Shown: positions 1 through 9,485, numbered from the stretch's first letter. The stretch is 64,000 bases of DNA from Treponema denticola (GCF_024181405.1 NZ_CP051302.1:62001-126000), one strand, 5' to 3'. The notes: generated by a model from the letters alone, not told the origin. Made by a program: numbers and translations.

Positions 1-2
1 TT

Positions 3-446
3 GAAGAAAATATTGCGGACTTTATGAAAGGCTCTTTTTCTCTTATTATGATGAAGCCCGATAATTTTAAGGCTATTAACGACACCTACGGTCACGAAAA
101 GGGAGATGCCTGTCTTACATTTATAGGCAATCACTTGAGCCATTTTTTAGATACGGATTCCGTTCTAATCCGTTATCAGGGAAACGAATTTGCCGTTTTA
201 ACGCCTGATCAGGGAAGGGATGGGGCTGCAAATTTAGCCGAAAAGATAAAGGCAGAGCTTGAAAACTTAGATATTTCTCCGGTATTAAACAGTCCTTTTA
301 AGTTGAGCATAAGTTTAGGCGTTTTATTATATCCCGATACGAAGATTGAAAAAACGGAATTTATAAAACAATGCTCCGAAATGCCCCTTATCGGACGAGC
401 CCGCGGAGGCTCCCAAATTCTCTTTGAGGAGGATATAAATGAATAG
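3..446 (+). CDS. GGDEF-domain protein, 5' end outside window, degenerate active site
   Basis: The reading frame is open back to the window edge, so this is the C-terminal part of a longer protein. The visible part is a GGDEF (diguanylate cyclase) fold. It has a DxFKxINDTYGHxxGD segment near the start and a glycine-bearing I/S-LGV strand near the end. The signature loop reads RYQGNEFAVL, that is QGNEF instead of GG(D/E)EF, so catalysis is doubtful and a regulatory or GTP-sensing role is more likely. The stop codon overlaps the start of the next gene by 8 bases, so the two GGDEF proteins are probably co-translated. What precedes the GGDEF domain cannot be seen. Confidence is high for the domain and low for activity. 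Confidence 0.85.
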   Translation, partial: EENIADFMKGSFSLIMMKPDNFKAINDTYGHEKGDACLTFIGNHLSHFLDTDSVLIRYQGNEFAVLTPDQGRDGAANLAEKIKAELENLDISPVLNSPFKLSISLGVLLYPDTKIEKTEFIKQCSEMPLIGRARGGSQILFEEDINE

Positions 447-1407
447 CGCAAAACAAAAATGGCTTGAAATTTTACAAAAAGCACGGCTTTTTGCTCATCT
501 TTCAATAAAAGAAATAGAAGTCTTGGCTGAAGCTATGTTTTATTCCGAATTTGAAGCGGGCCAAGCTCTCGTTTATGAAGGTGAATCGGGCAATGAGCTT
601 TTTATCATTGTAAAAGGTACTATTTCCGTTTCGGTAAAATCCGAAGGGAAAGAAATTGAACTTGTCCGTCTTGGAGCGGGAGATTTTTTCGGTGAAATGG
701 CTATGCTCGAACAAGAGCACCGTTCGGCAACCTGCAAGGCTGTAGAATCCACCTCCTGCCTTGTTTTAAAATCTCAAGATTTTTCCTCCCTTATTATAGA
801 CCAGCCGAAAATAGCTTCAACGGTTTTGTACAATATGCTTAAAATCACAGGAGGACGTTTAAGTAAGACGGACGGCCTTTTATCGCAGATAATCCGATGG
901 GGTGATGATGCAAAAAGAAGAGCCATTACCGACGAGTTTACTGGACTTTACAATAGAAGATATTTAGATGAATCATTTGAAAGCCTTCTTAAACGCTGTG
1001 TCCGTCAGCACATCGGTGTAAGTTTTGCTATGGTGGATATCGATCACTTTGGTCAGCTTAACAGAGACTATGGAGCCGTCTTTTGCGACAAGGTCCTGCT
1101 AGCCATTGTCGAAGTTTTTAAACGTAATTTTGATACTGACGATATTTTAATCCGGTACGGAGGGGATGAGTTTTCCTTTATTATCAGAGGAATGTTGGAA
1201 AGAGCCGAACATCAGTGCAAAAGAGTCTGTACCGAAGTTAATGCTCTGACTTTTCAAGAACACCCCGAATTACGGGTTTCATGCTCAATCGGCCTTGCCA
1301 TATATGACGAAAAGATGACTACACCTGAACTCTTAAAATTTTCCGATACAGCACTCTATTCCGCCAAAGAGGGCGGCAGAAACAGGGTCTTTGTTTATCA
1401 AAAATAG
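439..1407 (+). CDS. Diguanylate cyclase with N-terminal cyclic-nucleotide-binding domain
   Basis: 322 residues. Residues about 10-125 form a cNMP-binding beta-barrel; the phosphate-binding cassette reads FGEMAMLEQEHRSAT, close to the family pattern FGE(x)ALL...R(S/A)A. Residues about 160-322 are a GGDEF domain opening with DEFTGLYNRRY and carrying an intact RYGGDEFSF loop. The expected reaction is two GTP to cyclic di-GMP, probably gated by nucleotide binding at the N-terminus. There is no signal peptide or membrane segment, so it is cytosolic. The start overlaps the upstream GGDEF gene by 8 bases, and GAGGA lies about 6 bases before the ATG. Pairing an intact with a degenerate GGDEF protein hints at partner regulation (inference). 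Confidence 0.9.
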   Translation: MNSAKQKWLEILQKARLFAHLSIKEIEVLAEAMFYSEFEAGQALVYEGESGNELFIIVKGTISVSVKSEGKEIELVRLGAGDFFGEMAMLEQEHRSATCKAVESTSCLVLKSQDFSSLIIDQPKIASTVLYNMLKITGGRLSKTDGLLSQIIRWGDDAKRRAITDEFTGLYNRRYLDESFESLLKRCVRQHIGVSFAMVDIDHFGQLNRDYGAVFCDKVLLAIVEVFKRNFDTDDILIRYGGDEFSFIIRGMLERAEHQCKRVCTEVNALTFQEHPELRVSCSIGLAIYDEKMTTPELLKFSDTALYSAKEGGRNRVFVYQK

Positions 1408-1518
1408 GCACGGTTTAAGATTATTGTTAAAATAGCCGAATCTTCCCCTATTGTAATTTTCCTCAACAAGTGATAAAGTGAACCAATTAACATTTTTTAT
1501 ATTCTTTTTGGAGGCAAA

Positions 1519-2775
1519 ATGAATTATCTTGAATCGAATAACCTCGCAATCATTGCTTGTCCGGGAGGCGAAGAGTTTGCAAATTTAACGATTAAGAATC
1601 TGAAGCATATCTATGCCCGTAAGCTGTACCAGCAAAGCGAAAAGTTAGCAAAGAGGTACAACACCTCCTCTGAGGATATGATTCAAAAGTTTAACTTTTA
1701 TAGCGATTTATTTGCAGGCAGAATGTCGGTAAACAAGGATACAAATAAAATCCACGTACCCAAGTTCAAGGTAGATGCCCGTTTTACATATTTTATGAAT
1801 GGGGAGTTTAAAACCGAGCTCCTCGAGACAGTCCGCGGAAAAGATGTCTATATTTTTCAGGATGTTGAAAACAAGCAGGAAATTACCATCAATGAGGGAA
1901 AAAACAAGGAGATATTTTCCGTAAACGATCACCTCATGTCTCTCATTGTAACCATAGATGCTGTCCGCCATGCAGGGGCAGGGAGAATATCCTTAGTTCT
2001 TCCGGTTTATCCTTACAGCCGCCAGCATAAAAAGAAGGGAAGAGAGGGCTTGACTGCCAGCTTGCTTGGGCATATTTACGAAGACCTTGATGTAGAGCAG
2101 ATTATAACCCTCGATATCCATTCCCGCGAAATTGAAAATTCCTTCCATTCTGCACGCTTACAAAATCTTCATGCAAGTTATCAGATTATTAGGGAGCTTA
2201 CAAGAATACTCGATTTAAGTGCCGATTCGGAAGAACAATTTGTAGTTGTTTCTCCCGACTCCGGGGCTGTAGACCGAAATAAGTTCTATTCGTCGGGCTT
2301 ACAAAAACCTCTCGCCATGATTTATAAAGAAAGAGATTATTCCGTTGTCACTCAAAATGCAAAGCAGTCGAATATCATAAGCATTAAGCTTTTGGGCGAT
2401 GTAGAAGGAAAAAATGCCTTTATTGCAGACGATATGTTGGGAACGGGCGGTACTCTTTTAAAGGCTATGGAATTCTTGAAGAGCAAGGGAGCAAAAAAAG
2501 TTATAGCCGCCGTAAGTCTTCCCTTTTTTACCGGAGACGCCATTCAGCAATTTGATGAGGCTTATTCCAAGGGGCTTTTTTATAGGGTTATAGGTACGAA
2601 TGCCGTTTATCATACCGAGCTAAAACAAAAAGAGTGGTATATTGAAACCGATGTATCGGGCCTCTTTGCTCAAGTTATCACGCGCCTTCACGAGAACCTC
2701 TCTCTTTCGAGCCTCCTCGACAACAGGGATATAATCGAAAAATTGCTAAAAAACGCTGCAATACCTAAAAAATGA
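1519..2775 (+). CDS. prs: Ribose-phosphate pyrophosphokinase (long form)
   Basis: Makes PRPP from ribose 5-phosphate and ATP for nucleotide, histidine and NAD synthesis. The protein has 418 residues against about 315 for the common bacterial enzyme; the extra length is mainly N-terminal and internal. Motifs seen: LPVYPYSRQHKKKGREGLTA (flexible ATP loop), LDIHSREIENSF, VVVSPDSGAVDRNKFYSS, and the PRPP loop FIADDMLGTGGTL near residue 302. The start is set by GGAGG 6 bases before the ATG. The stop overlaps the next gene's ATG (ATGA), so the sugar kinase downstream is translationally coupled. Family assignment is secure; whether the long form has altered regulation is unknown. Confidence 0.93.
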   Translation: MNYLESNNLAIIACPGGEEFANLTIKNLKHIYARKLYQQSEKLAKRYNTSSEDMIQKFNFYSDLFAGRMSVNKDTNKIHVPKFKVDARFTYFMNGEFKTELLETVRGKDVYIFQDVENKQEITINEGKNKEIFSVNDHLMSLIVTIDAVRHAGAGRISLVLPVYPYSRQHKKKGREGLTASLLGHIYEDLDVEQIITLDIHSREIENSFHSARLQNLHASYQIIRELTRILDLSADSEEQFVVVSPDSGAVDRNKFYSSGLQKPLAMIYKERDYSVVTQNAKQSNIISIKLLGDVEGKNAFIADDMLGTGGTLLKAMEFLKSKGAKKVIAAVSLPFFTGDAIQQFDEAYSKGLFYRVIGTNAVYHTELKQKEWYIETDVSGLFAQVITRLHENLSLSSLLDNRDIIEKLLKNAAIPKK

Positions 2776-3980
2776 TTTTTTGTGCAGCCGTCTTTGACAT
2801 AGGTACGTCTTCCCTGAAGGGCGCTCTTATAGCCGAAGACGGAAAGGTTTATACGCAAGGCCGTTTATTTTTTCCTCAAAACCTTGAAGCCGAAACATGG
2901 CTTATTTCTTTTGAAAACCTTTTTAAACAGTTTTCCGACTTTGCAGAACAAAAAAGCATTAAGATTTGCGGCATTTGTATTTCGGGAAACGGCCCCAGCT
3001 TGGTTGCCGTATCCGAAGATTCTGCAGAAAGAGATTTTTTGCTTTTGTGGAACAAGGCTTCTTCCGACACCTTGAATAAAAACTCTAACGAAAATTCGAA
3101 TGAAAACTCCATGAAAAAAAATCCTCTTTACGGTAAATCCATCTTTTTACCTCGTCTGGATTTTTTCCGAAATTCTTACCCCAAAATATTTAAATCTGCA
3201 AAATATATTTTATCGGGCCCCGAATATTTAATTTATAAACTTACAAAAAAGAGGGTAACGGTTTTGCCCGAAAAACGCTATGTGCCCGCTTATTGGACTG
3301 ATGAAGAATTAAAAGCCTTATCCATACCGAAAAATAAACTTGCCCCCTTTGTTCCGCTGGGAGAAGATTGCGGCCTATACCGGAACATTCCCGTCTTTGC
3401 AGGGCCGCCCGATTTTATAGCTGCCCTCATCGGAACAAACACCTTAAAACCCGGAACTGCCTGCGATAGGGCAGGGTCAAGCGAGGGCATAAATATCTGT
3501 GTAAAAGCTCCTCCGGAGAGCTCCAAGTTGAAGGGGTTACGCCTTCTTCCGTCTCCGATTCCGAACCTTTGGAACATATCCTACCTAATAGAAAATTCGG
3601 GGAATGTTTTTTATGAGTATATAAAAAAGCACGGAGGCAATTTTATGGACTTTGATGCTTTTGTGCATAATATAAATACTAAAACCGCACATAAACAAAA
3701 TGAAGCGGAAGGAAGAGCTATAATGGAAGCCCTTGCTTTTAAGGTAAAAGCGGGTATGGATTTACTTGAAAAGGCCGCAGGCTTCCGTCCCATATATACA
3801 ATCTCCGGAGGGCAGGCCAATAATAAACTTTGGCGGGACTTAAAAGCCGAAATAACCGGCAGAGAATTCAAGGTGCTGCAGATAGCCGATGCCGAGCTTT
3901 TGGGCAATGCCGCGATAACTTTTACTTCTCTTAAAACCTATAGCTCGATAAGCGAGGCGGCCTCTGTAATTGCGTGGTAA
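2772..3980 (+). CDS. FGGY-family carbohydrate kinase
   Basis: 402 residues, shorter than the usual 480-520 of xylulose or glycerol kinases. The N-terminal phosphate-1 loop reads VFDIGTSSLKGALI, and the C-terminal half has the ISGGQANNKLWRDLKAEITG adenosine/sugar-site motif typical of FGGY kinases. GPPDFIAALIG in the middle matches the catalytic-base region, with Asp in GPPD. The substrate cannot be read from sequence. Residues about 98-116 are a low-complexity stretch with a tandem NENS repeat, absent from relatives I know. It is coupled to prs by a 4-base overlap, which fits a pentose-salvage role feeding PRPP synthesis (inference). Confidence 0.82.
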   Translation: MIFCAAVFDIGTSSLKGALIAEDGKVYTQGRLFFPQNLEAETWLISFENLFKQFSDFAEQKSIKICGICISGNGPSLVAVSEDSAERDFLLLWNKASSDTLNKNSNENSNENSMKKNPLYGKSIFLPRLDFFRNSYPKIFKSAKYILSGPEYLIYKLTKKRVTVLPEKRYVPAYWTDEELKALSIPKNKLAPFVPLGEDCGLYRNIPVFAGPPDFIAALIGTNTLKPGTACDRAGSSEGINICVKAPPESSKLKGLRLLPSPIPNLWNISYLIENSGNVFYEYIKKHGGNFMDFDAFVHNINTKTAHKQNEAEGRAIMEALAFKVKAGMDLLEKAAGFRPIYTISGGQANNKLWRDLKAEITGREFKVLQIADAELLGNAAITFTSLKTYSSISEAASVIAW

Positions 3981-3985
3981 TTGGG

Positions 3986-4300
3986 TTAGAACTTTCTCTT
4001 TCCTGCTAAAGTGTATACTTCATTTTCTGCTCTTGCTGAAATCACAAGTATATACATTTCATTTTTAGTACGAAATAGTTTATAAACAACTCTAATTCCG
4101 ATTTTTTTATATTTTATTTTTAATAAATTAGTTAAATTATTTTTACTCTTATTTCCTAAAGGTTTTCCATAACCGCCTTCATTTTTAGGAAGAGGATTTT
4201 CTGATACTTTAATAATTCCTTTAAGTACAATTTTTTTTACCGAGTCATCTAATTTTTTTAAATCTTTTTCTGCATCAGGATGATACTTTATTTTCCACAC
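3986..4300 (-). CDS. RelE/ParE-type toxin
   Basis: 104 residues, cytosolic and lysine-rich. The opening MWKIKYHPDAEKDLKKLD and the later GIRVVYKLFRTKNEMYILVISARAEN are typical of the RelE/ParE fold (helical hairpin, then a beta sheet ending in an IxxIxxR strand). Members cleave ribosome-bound mRNA or poison gyrase; which applies cannot be told here. It lies 3 bases downstream of a small Phd/RelB-like antitoxin gene, so the two form one operon. It is convergent with the sugar kinase gene, with 5 bases between stops. Confidence 0.85.
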   Translation of the reverse strand: MWKIKYHPDAEKDLKKLDDSVKKIVLKGIIKVSENPLPKNEGGYGKPLGNKSKNNLTNLLKIKYKKIGIRVVYKLFRTKNEMYILVISARAENEVYTLAGKRKF

Positions 4301-4303
4301 AGG

Positions 4304-4624
4304 TTACTCCAACTCGGCATCAATATCATCCAAATCTTCTTTTGTAAATCCTAATCTTTTCATAAGTTCTTGGTGAGAAATAGGCTTCGTTTTTTTGGCC
4401 ATTCTTTTTTCCGCTTCAGATAAAAGAACGGTGTCTTCATACTCCTCAATCATCTGCTGATAATCTTTAGGACTTATTAAAACACATTCGGGAATATTGT
4501 TTTTTACGACAATCCTAACCCCATTTTTTTTTACTTCAGAAAAAATCTTATTTGCTTCGCCCTTGTTAAATCTACTGATGGGAATAATTGAATCCAATAA
4601 ATCAACAGTTCTTAATGCATTCAT
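4304..4624 (-). CDS. Phd/RelB-like antitoxin
   Basis: 106 residues from the ATG at 4622-4624, chosen because GGAGG precedes it by about 6 bases; an in-frame ATG 27 bases further upstream lacks a ribosome site. The N-terminal half (TVDLLDSIIPISRFNKGEA then VRIVVKNNIPECVLISPKDY) is the Phd/YefM-type DNA-binding fold. The acidic C-terminus (GFTKEDLDDIDAELE) would wrap the toxin. Order antitoxin-toxin with a 3-base gap is the classic layout. The operon is probably autoregulated at its own promoter. Confidence 0.83.
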   Translation of the reverse strand: MNALRTVDLLDSIIPISRFNKGEANKIFSEVKKNGVRIVVKNNIPECVLISPKDYQQMIEEYEDTVLLSEAEKRMAKKTKPISHQELMKRLGFTKEDLDDIDAELE

Positions 4625-4756
4625 ATAAAACCTCCGTAACCTATTATACATGTAAATATAATTATTGTCAAATTTATTAGTAAATTTATTATGTTTTATA
4701 TGAATGAATTCCTTTTGCTCTATAGCCTTGTCATTTGAACTTTGCTTTCCCCTAAC

Positions 4757-4785
4757 TTGAACTGTCCCCTCTAAAAGTGTATAAT
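4757..4785 (+). promoter_or_regulatory. Sigma-70 promoter of the XPB helicase gene
   Basis: TTGAAC, a 17-base spacer, then TATAAT. The -10 box ends 8 bases before the ATG at 4794 and no Shine-Dalgarno sequence is present, so the transcript should be nearly or fully leaderless. Confidence 0.7.
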
Positions 4786-4793
4786 GTCAGGCT

Positions 4794-6566
4794 ATGCAAG
4801 AATCTAAGCCGCTTATAATTCAAGGAGACCGCTCCATTCTTTTGGATATTCACGACCCGGAAGCCAATGAGGCTCGCTTTGCTCTTATTCCCTTTGCGGA
4901 GCTTGAAAAGTCGCCTGAACATCTTCACACTTACAGGCTGACTCCCCTCTCGCTTTGGAATGCGGCAGGTGTCGGGCTTTCAGCCGATTCTATTATGAAA
5001 ACCCTCACGGGTTTTTCCCGCTTTAAGGTTCCCGACTCTATCTTGGTTTGGATGAAAGAGACGATGGGCCGCTACGGTAAAATAAAGCTCCTCCCCATTG
5101 AAAAGCCTCAAGAAGAAAAAAATGGAATTGAGAATAAGACCGATATTGAAGAGAGCGGCGAAAATCAAGCCGGCGGAATAAATCTCGAAACTCCCGATGC
5201 GGAATTTTTGCGACTTAAGCCTGAAAATGCTCTTATTTTTAAGGAATTAAAAAGCAGCAAGATTCTTTTAAAATATTTAATAGAAGACCCCGATGAGGAA
5301 AACTCCTTTTTGATTTCCCTTTTAAACAGGGGAACCGTAAAACAGGCTCTTTTAAAACAGGGCTGGCCCGTGCAAGATGAGGTACCCCTCCGCGACGGAG
5401 AGCCCTTGGATATTTCCTTAAAAGAAAAAACTTCAAGCGGTGCCGAATTTGAAATCAGGGATTATCAGCGGGATGCCGCCTCTTCCTTTGTCGGCGATAA
5501 GTCGGCAGGAACCGGCTTCGGCACAATTGTTCTTCCCTGCGGCTCGGGAAAAACCATAGTCGGAATGCTTACGATGAGCCTTCTTAAAACAAGTACCCTT
5601 ATTCTAACTCCCAATGTAGCTGCCGTTTATCAGTGGAGACGGGAACTTTTGGATAAGACAAACATAAAAGATGAAGATATAGGCTTATACACGGGCGAGG
5701 TAAAGGAGATAAGGCCTGTTACGATAGCGACTTATCAGGTGCTTACTTGGAGGCCCAACACCGATGCGGCCTTCCCTCATTTTAAGATTTTTAGGGAAAG
5801 AGCATGGGGGCTTATCATCTATGATGAGGTTCACCTATTACCGGCTCCGGTTTTTAGAATTACGGCAGAGCTTCAAGTTATAAGAAGGCTTGGGCTTACT
5901 GCTACCCTTGTGAGAGAGGACGGCTGTGAGGGCGATGTGTTCAGCCTTGTCGGGCCTAAGCGCTTTGATGTGCCGTGGAAGGACCTTGAGCAAAAGGGCT
6001 GGATAGCAAAAGCTTATTGTACCGAAATCAGGGTAAACATTGCTCCTTCAAAAGAGATAGAGTACGCAGTGGGTACCACTCGCGAAAAACACCGCATCGC
6101 AAGCGAAAACCCTGCAAAGCTCGAAATAGTAAAAAAACTTTTGACCAAGCACAAGGAAAATCAAATTCTTATAATCGGGCAGTACTTGTCCCAGCTCGAA
6201 ACGATTGCAAAAGAAATAAATGCCCCCCTGATCACGGGAAAAAATACAAATGCCGAGCGGGAGCTTTTGTATGATTCATTTAGAAAGGGAGAGATAAACG
6301 TTTTGGTGGTTTCTAAGGTTGCAAATTTCGCGATTGATTTGCCTGATGCTTCCGTGGCTATTCAGGTTTCGGGCGTTTTCGGAAGCCGGCAAGAAGAGGC
6401 TCAGCGTTTGGGACGAATCTTGAGACCTAAAGAATGTGATTCCCATTTTTACAGCATTGTAACCCGCCAAACTATAGAAGAGGGCTTTGCCGAAAAACGT
6501 CAAAAGTTTTTAGCCGAGCAGGGTTACGACTACTCGATTCTTACCGAAGCCGAATTGGATAAATAA
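4794..6566 (+). CDS. XPB/Rad25-family DNA helicase
   Basis: 590 residues, superfamily 2. Residues about 1-200 are a damage-recognition-like N-terminal region with an acidic low-complexity linker. The helicase core follows: QRDAASSF, Walker A LPCGSGKT near residue 247, LTPNVAAVYQWRREL, DEVH box IIYDEVHLLP near residue 343, and motif III LGLTATLVREDG followed by the XPB-specific VGPKRFDVPWKDLEQKGWIA. Motif VI is QRLGRILRP. XPB is a 3'-5' helicase of repair or transcription; its bacterial role is not settled. No Bax1-like nuclease partner is nearby. The rsmE gene starts on the base after the stop, so the two are co-transcribed. Confidence 0.92.
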   Translation: MQESKPLIIQGDRSILLDIHDPEANEARFALIPFAELEKSPEHLHTYRLTPLSLWNAAGVGLSADSIMKTLTGFSRFKVPDSILVWMKETMGRYGKIKLLPIEKPQEEKNGIENKTDIEESGENQAGGINLETPDAEFLRLKPENALIFKELKSSKILLKYLIEDPDEENSFLISLLNRGTVKQALLKQGWPVQDEVPLRDGEPLDISLKEKTSSGAEFEIRDYQRDAASSFVGDKSAGTGFGTIVLPCGSGKTIVGMLTMSLLKTSTLILTPNVAAVYQWRRELLDKTNIKDEDIGLYTGEVKEIRPVTIATYQVLTWRPNTDAAFPHFKIFRERAWGLIIYDEVHLLPAPVFRITAELQVIRRLGLTATLVREDGCEGDVFSLVGPKRFDVPWKDLEQKGWIAKAYCTEIRVNIAPSKEIEYAVGTTREKHRIASENPAKLEIVKKLLTKHKENQILIIGQYLSQLETIAKEINAPLITGKNTNAERELLYDSFRKGEINVLVVSKVANFAIDLPDASVAIQVSGVFGSRQEEAQRLGRILRPKECDSHFYSIVTRQTIEEGFAEKRQKFLAEQGYDYSILTEAELDK

Positions 6567-7403
6567 ATGAATATTGTTTTGTTTTCGGATGACGATTGTA
6601 TAAATCCCGATTGTATAAACGGCGGCTGTGTTTTTTACAAAAACGATAAAAGCATAAACAACTGCTTTGTCTTTTATAAAGATGATGAACGCTATCTTCA
6701 CATAAAAAAGATTCTGCACTTAAAAGAAGGTGATGTTTTTAAGGCCGGAATCATAAACGGAAAAATAGGCGAAGCTCTTATCTATCACCTTTCAGAAGAA
6801 AAAATCCTTTTTTCTTTTTGCCCGAATAAGCCCGATAAAAACTTAGATAACACAGCTGCCGGTAAAATTGAGAGTGAAACTCTGCCCCTTCCGCCCATAA
6901 AAATAATTCTGGGCTTTCCCCGCCCCATTCAGTTGAGGCGTATCCTTCGGGATGCGGCAAGTTTGGGCTTTGCCGAAATCGTACTATGCGGTACGGAATT
7001 GGGAGAGCGTTCCTATTTAAAATCGAATCTTTCAAGCCCCGAAGAAATAAAAAAATATCTTTTAGACGGTATCTCGCAAGCCGGCCAGACCTTGCTGCCG
7101 GCCTTTTCTTTTTGTAATTCGGTAAAAGAAGTCTTAAAAGATTTAAAGGCCGCCTCGTTCAAAGGCAGCAAGGTACTCCTCGACATAGGCGATTTTCCCT
7201 CCCTTTCAACATTTAGAATGACAAAGGGTGAAAGCATTCTTATTGCAATCGGAAGCGAGAGAGGGTGGACTCAAAACGAAAGGGATACTTTTTTTTCCGA
7301 AGGTTTTATTTCTTATTCTATGGGAAAGCGCATCTTGCGCACCGAAACAGCCCTTACTTCCGCCTTGTCCGTTCTTCTTGCAAACAACGGTTTTTGGGAA
7401 TAG
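6567..7403 (+). CDS. rsmE: 16S rRNA (uracil1498-N3)-methyltransferase
   Basis: 278 residues. SPOUT-class enzyme that methylates U1498 of 16S rRNA with S-adenosylmethionine. Visible family features are KIILGFPRPIQLRRILRDAA, the knot motif IAIGSERGWTQNERD near residue 228, and the C-terminal SMGKRILRTETALTSAL. The N-terminal PUA-like part contains a short insertion with repeated INPDCINGG-type residues near the start. The start codon abuts the stop of the helicase gene with no separate ribosome site, implying translational coupling. Confidence 0.92.
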   Translation: MNIVLFSDDDCINPDCINGGCVFYKNDKSINNCFVFYKDDERYLHIKKILHLKEGDVFKAGIINGKIGEALIYHLSEEKILFSFCPNKPDKNLDNTAAGKIESETLPLPPIKIILGFPRPIQLRRILRDAASLGFAEIVLCGTELGERSYLKSNLSSPEEIKKYLLDGISQAGQTLLPAFSFCNSVKEVLKDLKAASFKGSKVLLDIGDFPSLSTFRMTKGESILIAIGSERGWTQNERDTFFSEGFISYSMGKRILRTETALTSALSVLLANNGFWE

Positions 7404-7476
7404 GGTCATCTTCCGCCCCTATATTTTTTCTTAAAAATATGATATACTCCCCAAAATATCGTTCGGAGGGTATCTC

Positions 7477-8835
7477 ATGGAATTGAAAGAAAACAAGTTT
7501 GAACAAATAAAATATTTATTATCCGAAAAACGGTATATTGAAGTACAGCGGACATTGGCCGAGTTAAACGAAGTCGATATAGCCGAATTCCTTGAAGCCG
7601 AGTCTGCACAAAATGCCATTCTTATGTTCCGAATGCTGCCTAAAAGCATGGCAGCCGAAGTTTTTACCCTTTTACCCACAGAACAGCAAAGCCGTTTTAT
7701 AGCCGCCGCTACCGATAAGGAGCTTGTTTCAATATTGGATGAAATCTTCTTAGACGATATGGTAGACATTGTTGAAGAAATGCCCGCAAATGTCGTCAAA
7801 AAAATCCTAAAAAATACGGGCAAGGAAGAGCGGATGCTCATCAACCAATTTTTAAAATATCCCAAGGACTCGGCGGGAAGTCTTATGACCATAGAGTATG
7901 TAGGCTTAAAAAAAGGGATGACGGTAAAGCAGGCCCTTGACTATATCCGCAAGATAGGCTTGGAAAGTGAAACCATTTACACGTGTTATGTTACCGATAA
8001 GAATAGAGTCCTTGAAGGTTTTATTTCTCTTAAAGAATTGGTGCTTGCTGATGAGGATAAAAAGATTGAACAGATTTTTAATAGAGAGTATATATGTGTA
8101 AACACCCATGATGATCAGGAAAAGGTTGCCTTCACTTTTAAGAAATACGGCTTTTTGGCTCTCCCCGTTGTCGATAACGAAAACCGCCTCATCGGTATTA
8201 TTACCGTCGACGACATAATGGATGTTATGGAGCAGGAGGCTACCGAAGACTTTCAGAGGATGGCCGCTATGCAGCCTAACGAAGAAACCTACCTTGAAAC
8301 GGGAATCTTTAAACTTGCAAAACACCGAATAGGCTGGCTTCTTTTACTAATGGTATCCGAAACATTTACCGGAACTATAATCGAACGCTACACCCATTTG
8401 GTTGCCTCAATGACTATTTTGACCGCCTTTATTCCTATGTTGATGGACACAGGCGGTAATTCCGGCAGTCAATCTTCAACCTTGATTATCCGAGGTTTGG
8501 CTACGGGAGAAATCGACTTAAAGGATTGGAAAAAGGTTTTTTTTAAGGAGTTGGGCATTGCCGTGTTGGTGGGCTTTACCTTAGGCCTTTTCAGTTTTTT
8601 AAAATCGGTCTTCCTTGGGGGGAGAAATCCTATGATAGCCCTTACTGTGGGTGCAACCCTCGTTGCAACCGTAACTGTAGCAAAGATTACCGGCGGGCTT
8701 CTCCCCATTATGGCAAAAAAATTAAAACTCGATCCTGCAATTATGGCCGGCCCCCTGATTACAACTATTGTAGATACCGTAAGTTTGATTATCTATTTTA
8801 AGATAGCTTCAGTTTTGTGTGCAGGAATGTTTTAA
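7477..8835 (+). CDS. mgtE: Magnesium transporter MgtE
   Basis: 452 residues, full family length. Domain order: N-terminal superhelical MgtE-N domain (1-130), two CBS domains (about 130-255, with FVVDNENRLIGIITVDDIMD-like sequence), a connecting helix, then five membrane helices. The pore signature MDTGGNSGSQSSTLIIRG lies near residue 325. It imports Mg2+, with CBS domains closing the channel at high internal Mg2+. GGAGG sits 8 bases before the ATG, and GATATACT upstream may be the -10 box. Confidence 0.95.
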   Translation: MELKENKFEQIKYLLSEKRYIEVQRTLAELNEVDIAEFLEAESAQNAILMFRMLPKSMAAEVFTLLPTEQQSRFIAAATDKELVSILDEIFLDDMVDIVEEMPANVVKKILKNTGKEERMLINQFLKYPKDSAGSLMTIEYVGLKKGMTVKQALDYIRKIGLESETIYTCYVTDKNRVLEGFISLKELVLADEDKKIEQIFNREYICVNTHDDQEKVAFTFKKYGFLALPVVDNENRLIGIITVDDIMDVMEQEATEDFQRMAAMQPNEETYLETGIFKLAKHRIGWLLLLMVSETFTGTIIERYTHLVASMTILTAFIPMLMDTGGNSGSQSSTLIIRGLATGEIDLKDWKKVFFKELGIAVLVGFTLGLFSFLKSVFLGGRNPMIALTVGATLVATVTVAKITGGLLPIMAKKLKLDPAIMAGPLITTIVDTVSLIIYFKIASVLCAGMF

Positions 8836-8839
8836 GCCT

Positions 8840-9466
8840 ATGAGTTTTTTAAGAAATCTGCGGTATAAAAAACTTTCTCAAAATGCAAGGGTCGAAGATT
8901 TGATAAAGGAAACCTTCCGCAAAACTATTCATCTTTGTGCAGCCCTTGTTCCTCTCTTTGCAAGATATTTTTTTTATCCCACAGTTATAGCCTTATCCAT
9001 AATAACATGTCTTTATACAGTCTTTGAAATTCTAAGATTAAAAGGTTATCAAATTTTTATGGTTTCAAGCATTACGGGCTTTGCTGCACGAGAGAGGGAT
9101 AGGGGAAAATTTGTGCTGGGCCCCGTAACTCTTTCGATAGGCGTTATAAGCACGCTTCTTATTTTCCCGTTTAGGGAAGCAAGTATAGGGATTATGGCAC
9201 TGGCCCTAGGCGATGGTCTTGCAAGCCTTGTCGGAAAATTTTGGGGAAGACAGCACCTAAATATTTCCAAGGATAAAACCATAGCGGGAAGTATAGCCTG
9301 CTTTATGGCAGTTTTTATTTCTACCATTGCAATAAGCAGGAGTTTTATAAAAAGCTTTTTTATCGCAGCCATTGCAGCAGGAACGGAAGCTCTGCCCTTA
9401 AAAGACTTTGATAATATACTGATACCGCTTGTCTGTGCAGGGGCTGCCTTAATATTGGGTGCCTGA
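8840..9466 (+). CDS. Polyprenol/diacylglycerol kinase-like membrane protein (SEC59/DGK1/VTE5 family)
   Basis: 208 residues with about six hydrophobic segments. The motif ALGDGLASLVGKFWG, followed about 15 residues later by KTIAGSIACF, is the CTP-binding signature of the dolichol-kinase, DGK1 and phytol-kinase family; these transfer phosphate to lipid alcohols. The lipid substrate is unknown. The start used is ATG 8840, 4 bases after the mgtE stop; a GTG at 8819 overlapping mgtE is the alternative but lacks a ribosome site, while AGGA lies inside the mgtE end. It is co-transcribed with mgtE. Confidence 0.75.
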   Translation: MSFLRNLRYKKLSQNARVEDLIKETFRKTIHLCAALVPLFARYFFYPTVIALSIITCLYTVFEILRLKGYQIFMVSSITGFAARERDRGKFVLGPVTLSIGVISTLLIFPFREASIGIMALALGDGLASLVGKFWGRQHLNISKDKTIAGSIACFMAVFISTIAISRSFIKSFFIAAIAAGTEALPLKDFDNILIPLVCAGAALILGA

Positions 9467-9485
9467 GGCAGAGGCTATATAAATG

